A DNA stretch of 64,000 nt from Uranotaenia lowii (taxonomy: Eukaryota; Arthropoda; Insecta; Diptera; Culicidae). Positions 58,349-64,000 of the stretch are shown here, one piece after another. Location of the stretch: assembly GCF_029784155.1 (NCBI RefSeq), contig NC_073693.1, positions 159,600,887 through 159,664,886 on the forward strand, given 5' to 3'. The position numbers and the translations under genes were made by a program. Below the pieces are notes generated by a model, which made no database searches, had not been told where the DNA came from, and was given only the letters and a program-made list of their open reading frames with translations. Each line of letters starts with the position of its first letter. Positions within the stretch are counted from its first letter, which is position 1.

Positions 58349-60149
58349 TGTCATATTTTATCACATTTTTCTAATTGCTTGCAAAACGAAGTTCGTATGG
58401 GATCAGCTAGGGTTTTATATGATGAAACAACTTTGAAACAATACTCAATACATTGAGATCTTTGAAAAGTTGCATTAATTAACAAAAATTTGTCATAAGT
58501 TTGTTATAAGCCGATAAAGCTAAAAAACTGTATTTTCATATAACATAACGTAACATCACACATGGTTAAATTTTTTATGGTATGTTCGGTGACATTAAAC
58601 TCTAGACATCGTTTTTTTTTTTTCAAGTAACTCAAATAGTCTTAAAAGTATTCCGAAGCCTTGTTTTCTAAACAACAAAGGAAAAGTGACACTCAGTAAT
58701 GCCTTCCGAAACGTCAGTGGGACTTTTTTCATTAACCTTGCATTCGACTTGTAGGTTTTGAAGCTCCAATGACCTTGTTCAGTTTATTAATTTTCAGTTC
58801 AGTTAAAAATGTATCAAACGTGATGGTCTTGGTTTGAAATATTCAGTAAGCTCTAAAGCTCTAAAGCTTACAAAATAGCTACTAGTGAAATCTTGTAGCA
58901 CCTGTGAGTTACAGTATGTCAATCATGTGCATGTTTCCGCCTGAAGATGATATGACACAAGCATTTTAGGAATTTTCGAAGCCTCGTTCACGTAAAAAAT
59001 CAGACGAGCTTCGAAGAACCCCTCAGAGCGAAATTTTCCACAACCAAAACCCGGCACAAGAAAGGAAAAGGTGTTTACAAACTTTGACGACAAGATGCAT
59101 CAAAGCGAGGAATTTCTACACCCCAAACAACCTGACTGGATACGAACTACACACATATATTTGAGTAGTTTACAAACACGTAGCTACACCCAGCTGCCAT
59201 CTTCAAAATCAACAACAGCAAAAACAACAACTACACAGCAACAACAACAACATGGCTCATGGAAGGATTTCCTGAAGCTCAAAACGATCTGATTTAGTGC
59301 TTCCTTTTATGCCAAGCGAACGATGAAGGGAAACAGTTTCCCAGTGGTTCCTACCTATAGCGAAGAATTCAAACGCTTGCTCGCCCCGCCCCCCCCCACC
59401 TCCCCCCCACCCTTCTTTTTGCCATCCTCCTATCGATCCCAAGCATGGGAAGGAAGGAATTCCTTGATTAGCGGTGTCGGGAAACACGTTTGAACTTTAA
59501 ATATTAAAGATTACCCCGATTGCTTGCTTTCTGGCACGAGCAGAGCAACTCGGTTCTTCAAGGTGAAGGTCCTACAGGATTACGTTATTTCAAGTTATGA
59601 GCTTTTGAATGATTTGGAATTGAAGGAACAACAGCGAGAATCACGTTGAGGCTTAGTCGTAAATGCACTCAACATTTGAAAATATACATGAGGCCCTTAG
59701 AGCTAAAGGGGTATAAGTGAAAGAATGAAAAAGAAACAAAAACGTGGAATAAAAATACAAGCAAGCGATTACGAAATTCCGGAAAAAACATATTTGGAGA
59801 AAACGGGTTTTATTAGACAGACAGATTTATCCATTCCTTAAATAATCATCGTTGTCAATATTTATTTATTTATTTCGTCAATCAATAGTAGACACATACA
59901 TTGTTGGTTTTGCCTTAAACTATACAAGAATATGAAAATATCGAATTATCATTATTTCTCTAACTGTTTCAGAAGAGGAACGTTTGAGAATTTTTCGAGA
60001 TTTTTGAAACCCCGGATTCTGGGATCTCCAGACCCAATTTTCGAATTGCTGTATGAAAATCTCTGTCCCATGCAGACTCAAGACTTTTGCTGAAAAGCAA
60101 AAGTCTTCGAGTGTTTCGATAACAGTAAAAAATGACCGAGTTTGTAAGA
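58349..60149. other. No gene supported
   Basis: 58349-58960 is AT-rich. 58970-59650 is GC-richer and unique-looking; a 73-codon frame at 59071-59292 contains a (CAA)n-derived glutamine run and lies in low-complexity DNA. C/G homopolymer runs lie at 59387-59410. No domain or splice structure was recognised. Confidence 0.4.
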
Positions 60150-60151
60150 TA

Positions 60152-61090
60152 CCGTCAAACGGGGCAACATGCAACAGCGGGGTTCGATGCAACATTTATA
60201 TAACACTACATTGAATCAATTTTTAATTTATTGTATTGTAATAAAGTTATCTTTTAATGATAACAAAATGATGATGACATAATTTCTCGCATCTTAAGCT
60301 TTTTATTTTTATGTAAAATTTGAAAAATCGAGCAATAAATGTACAAATTTTAACATTTTTTGATGCCGAAAAAAACTTTACCCAGTATGACGGATCGGCT
60401 TGACAAAATTACCTACAAACTTTTTACAGGTTTCCTCATGTTATACCAACATTGTTGGTGTAAAAATATTTTTCGAACAATCACCCAATTTTTTTACATG
60501 AATATTTTTAAAATTCAGTTAGGTGTCTGGGGTTAAATGCAACAAAATGCAAATCAAAGAAATACCTTGTAAATCTCGTTTCCATGTGCTGGAATATGAA
60601 TGTTTTGCATCACGCGTTTGTAAACATTTAAATTTCATTCATCCAAACATTTATTTTCATGATTTCAGCTTGTAGAATTTTTCGTAGTATTATTTAACCC
60701 CTAAATGTATGCAGCATCCTTATTTTCAGAAAAAATGTGAAAATTTGTTTTTACAGACCCGAAAACTACTGCAATTGGTGTTGTCATGCGTAAAAGTCTT
60801 TAAGGCATCGCAAATATATTAAAAACTATGAATTTTCGTACGTGTTCATAAGATTTTTCATTAAAAACAAAGTTTGTTGCAAGTTACCCCATTTTCTAAG
60901 GAGTGTGAAAATCGCATGTTTTTAGAAAATTAAAAATAACTGAAGAAACCAATAATTTTTTTACCTACGCCAATTTGATGCCCCAGCATCCTTAAAACTT
61001 TTGATGCATAAAGGATAAGATTAACTGTAAACATAAGTGTTTTAGAAGCCATTGAAGTTGAAAATTGTTGCATGTTGCCCCAGTTGACGG
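60152..61090. mobile_element. TIR element family C, complete copy
   Basis: Ends CCGTCAAACGGGGCAACATG and the inverse of CCGTCAACTGGGGCAACATG, with TA directly outside both. 939 bp, no transposase frame. It is the reference copy for fragments at 29831, 35137 and 53170. Confidence 0.75.
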
Positions 61091-61553
61091 TACTTATCTT
61101 GAAAACGCTTGACATAAGTTACAAAAAAGTATTCCACTGGAACTTTGCAGAATTTTACTCGATCCAACCCAAAAAAAAATTGTCAACTAGCTTCTGTATT
61201 GGATGTTATCTAAAAAAACACTTGAAAGATTGTCACCAAATTTTGCACACGTACACATTACATTACCAGGCAATTTCTCTGAAAATTTCATCAATTATCA
61301 TTGATGCAATCAAAAGTTATTCACGAATGAAAGTGTCGCATTTTTTTCCGAATAGACTCCTTAAAGAATGTACGAGTCTTCGACGCAGAGTGATGTAACT
61401 TGACAAATTCAATGCTGAATTTATTAAGTTCTCCTCAGTTCCGGGCAAAGTGTTTGCACATTGATTGTAAAAAATCGACTCGATATAACTTCATCGGATA
61501 ATTGAAAAATATTCGGTACATCACTACTCTCTATGTCAAAAAACAAATCTATA

Positions 61554-62930
61554 CCGTCAACTGGGGCAACATGCAACAATTTTCAACTTCAATGGCTTTT
61601 AAAAAACTTATGTTCACAGTTAATCCTACCCCTTATGCATCAAAAGTTTTAAGGCAGATGGGACATCAAATTGGCTTAGTTAGAAAAATTATTGGTTTCT
61701 TTAGTAATTTTTTATTTTCTAGAAACATGCGATTTTAGAAATCCTCCTTAGAAAATGGTGTAACTTGCAACAAACTTTGTTTTTAATGAAAAATCTTATG
61801 AACACGTATGAAAATTCATAGTTTTTAATATATTTGCGATGCCTTAACACTTCGTTTCATAAAGTAACAAATTTGCAACAATTAATTTATGAAAAAAGTG
61901 AAAAATCGTATTTTATTTTAATTTTTTTCTTGATGTACTCATTATTTCCAATTGTTAAAAATGATTTTTAAGGAAAAATAAAAAATCATGAAACGAAGGC
62001 TTAAAGACCATAATGCATGAAAACACCAATTGCAGTAATTTTTTGGTCTGTTAAAACTAATTTTCACATTTTTTCTGAAAATAAGGATGCTGCATACATT
62101 TAGGGGTTAAATAATACTACGATAAATTCTATAAGCTGAAATCATAAAAATAAAAGTTTGGATGAATGAAATTTCAATGTTTACAAACGCCTGCAAGACA
62201 TTCTTATTCCAGCACAGGGAAACGAGATTTACAAGGTGTTTTTTGATTTGCATTTTGTTGTATTTTACCCCTGACACCTAACTGAATTATAAAAATATTT
62301 ATTTAAAAAAATTGAGTGATTGTTCGAAAAATATGTTTACACCAACAGTGTTGGTATAGCATGAGGGAACCAGTAAAAAGTTTGTGAGTAATATTATCAA
62401 GCCAATCCGTCATACTGGGTAAAGTTTTTTTCGACATCGATAAACGTAAAAATTTGTACATTTATTGCTCTTTTCAAATTTTTGTAAAAAAATAAAAAAA
62501 AAACTTTAAAAAACTAGCTTATACCGTATTTGTTTATGTCGAGTGTTGCACTAGTGTTGCACTGGTGCACCACTAGGTGCTGTCAAACTGTTTGTTTATT
62601 CGGACGGTGTTGCACTGGTTTTGACCTGTCGGAGTTCTGCTTACGGACGGTGGCCCACCGATAATTTTGCCAGTGTTGCGAGAGAGCGTGTGAGTGAGCG
62701 AGGTAGCAATACACTGGCGAGGACTTGTGTTTGTTTTTATCGGGTACGGTGGAACACTCCACGAGTGGAGAAAACAAATACAGTATTAATATGCGAGAAA
62801 TTATTTCATCATAATTTTGTAATCATTGAAAGATAACTTTATTACAAGACATTAAATTTAAAATTGATTCAGTTTGGTGTTATATAAATGTTGCATCTAA
62901 TCCCGCTGTTGCATGATGCTCCGTTTGACG
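61554..62930. mobile_element. TIR element family C, inverted second copy with insertion
   Basis: Left end CCGTCAACTGGGGCAACATG; the right end is a decayed inverse of the family's other terminus (CCGTTTGACG, 62921-62930). The interior is the reverse complement of 60152-61090 with many small differences. It is interrupted by a MITE at 62522-62785. Confidence 0.7.
62522..62785. mobile_element. 264-bp MITE with TTA target duplication (PIF/Harbinger-like)
   Basis: Termini TACCGTATTTGTTTA and the inverse of TACTGTATTTGTTTT. TTA flanks both sides (62519-62521 and 62786-62788). The sister copy at 60152-61090 shows the uninterrupted site. A 3-bp TTA duplication is typical of PIF/Harbinger. It is GC-richer than its host element and non-coding. 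Confidence 0.6.
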
Positions 62931-62931
62931 A

Positions 62932-63452
62932 TGCATTAGGGTGACAATGGATGTATAAGAAAAAAATTATCATCGAATTTTGAAAACTGACCACATAAAT
63001 TTAGTTGATTAGCTCGAAAAACTGCCCTGTGCAAAATTACATTACAATCGAACAAGATTTGGGGGTACCTCTGTTAAAGCACACAAGTTTTCGATGTTTT
63101 TGCCTCTAAAAGCATCTAAGGGAGGACCAAAGAAAATTTGGAAAATTGAAAATTGACAAATGACTTGAAAATGCATAAAACGATCATATCTGGTGTTATC
63201 TTGAAAAAAACTTTTTCGGAAAACCAATTTCCGTTAAAGTTAATTTTTGTTTAAAAAAAAAAAATTCGATATACAACACCTTTCATGTATTATTTCCCAC
63301 CCTTTGATAATTTGTGAAACTTTTTGCGGAGCACCCCTAAATCAGAATCAATTGAGCTGAAATTTCGCGCAGTTCATTTACTTGGGCTAATCTTCAAATT
63401 TAATGTTTATCGACAAAACCTTTCTCGCTGCCACCCTTCTATTTATAGTAAA
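62932..63452. other. No gene supported
   Basis: AT-rich sequence without recognised frames or termini. Confidence 0.4.
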
Positions 63453-63490
63453 CTAGCTGATCCCGTACGAACGCCGTTTCGTTTTTAATT
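63453..63490 (-). mobile_element. Helitron-like 3' end, copy 4
   Basis: Minus strand ends GGGATCAG-CTAG followed by T, as in the other copies. The upstream part (GGCGTTCGTAC) differs in sequence. Confidence 0.35.
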
Positions 63491-63554
63491 TCAAATATGT
63501 AATGAGTATGAAAATGGAAATTTTGATGCATTTTCAATACAATATTTCATAAAA

Positions 63555-63748
63555 AGGGCTTGTGATATAGCTCAGTTGGCAAGTCTGTTGCTTCCTGAGC
63601 CGATGTCCGCGAGTTCGAGCCCAAAAGTTAATATCGAACACAGTTGTACCGGATAAGTTTTTCAATATTTGTCCGCCAACTGGAACGTTGATAAAGTCGC
63701 GAATGCCATAAAGATGGTAAAACGACTATAATCGAAACAAAAAAAAAA
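63555..63748 (+). mobile_element. tRNA-derived SINE (Feilai-like), copy 2
   Basis: Same head, boxes and body as the copy at 27378-27572, with a few substitutions and small indels. A box TATAGCTCAGTTGGCAAG, B box GAGTTCGAGCCC, A-rich tail. TTCATAAAA is duplicated at 63546-63554 and 63749-63757. Confidence 0.85.
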
Positions 63749-64000
63749 TTCATAAAATATTAAACAGTATTTTTGAAAGGCTTTTTTGATTATCTTTCAA
63801 ACATCCGGGCACGAATTTTTAGCTTGTTTGTGTAATCATGCAATTGTTGCAAAAATATAAAACAGTTAATATGAAATCAAAATGAATGCTTTGATTATAA
63901 TCTATCATCTTCCGTTATTCGTTCCCTACTTCTACATGAAATCTATATGCCGGTTTACTTGTTTTTGATTTGTATAATATTAGTTAAATAGTTTTTAAGT

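Noticed and set aside
59071..59292. Glutamine-rich coding exon
   Set aside because: The glutamine run comes from a (CAA)n stretch in low-complexity DNA; nothing else supports coding.
1..64000. Viral insertions, rRNA genes or bacterial contamination
   Set aside because: No capsid, nucleoprotein or polymerase motifs of viruses, no rRNA-like conserved blocks and no prokaryotic gene density were seen.

Overview
The window is AT-rich eukaryotic DNA with no host exon that can be supported. It is a gene-poor intergenic or long intronic stretch filled with transposable elements. The element mix points to a dipteran, most likely a culicine-type mosquito: two tRNA-derived SINEs resembling the Aedes Feilai family, a Juan/Jockey-type LINE, RTE- and I-type LINEs, hAT elements, and many short elements with terminal inverted repeats (TIRs). 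Species cannot be named from this sequence.

Layout. 0-9.2 kb: three GC-rich ~210-bp units at the left edge, a Helitron-like 3' end, several TIR elements and old dispersed repeats. 9.2-13.4 kb: four elements nested inside one another (hAT, then a GGGGAGAG-TIR element, then a TGTAAC...GTTACA element, then a 674-bp foldback). 14.6-19.7 kb: a complete LTR retrotransposon without gag-pol (here LARD-1), with 437-bp LTRs showing no difference by eye, 6-bp target duplication, a primer-binding site and a leader array of RNA hairpins; an internally deleted RTE element sits inside it. 19.7-37 kb: mostly AT-rich DNA with dispersed repeats, one SINE at 27.4 kb, and a cluster of 15-bp AGGT...ACCT palindromes at 36.6 kb. 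37.8-39.6 kb: a 5'-truncated Jockey-clade LINE with an uninterrupted reverse-transcriptase frame and a perfect 12-bp target duplication. 42.8 kb: a hAT MITE. 45.4-49.0 kb: a decayed I-clade LINE (zinc-knuckle ORF1, endonuclease, reverse transcriptase, RNase H). 49.4-52.9 kb: a diverged tandem duplication. 53.8-54.6 kb: a degenerate ~140-bp tandem repeat. 54.9-58.3 kb: a second gag-pol-less LTR element (LARD-2, minus strand) with matching 164-bp LTRs, textbook primer-binding site and polypurine tract, and a 12-hairpin array. 60.1-62.9 kb: two inverted copies of one TIR family, one carrying a small TTA-flanked MITE. 63.5 kb: a second SINE.

The most interesting signal is shared by the two LTR elements. 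Both lack visible coding capacity, both look recently mobile (LTR pairs without visible differences), and both carry, just inside the 5' LTR and primer-binding site, a tandem array of short hairpins. In each array the loop sequence is conserved while the stems differ with pairing kept: loop G-N-C-A/G-G-G-A in LARD-1, loop GUUGGGAGGAC in LARD-2. This looks like repeated RNA-protein recognition elements (packaging, dimerisation or translation-control signals) by which non-autonomous RNAs could capture the machinery of an autonomous partner. That role is inference; the arrays and the pairing are read directly from the sequence.
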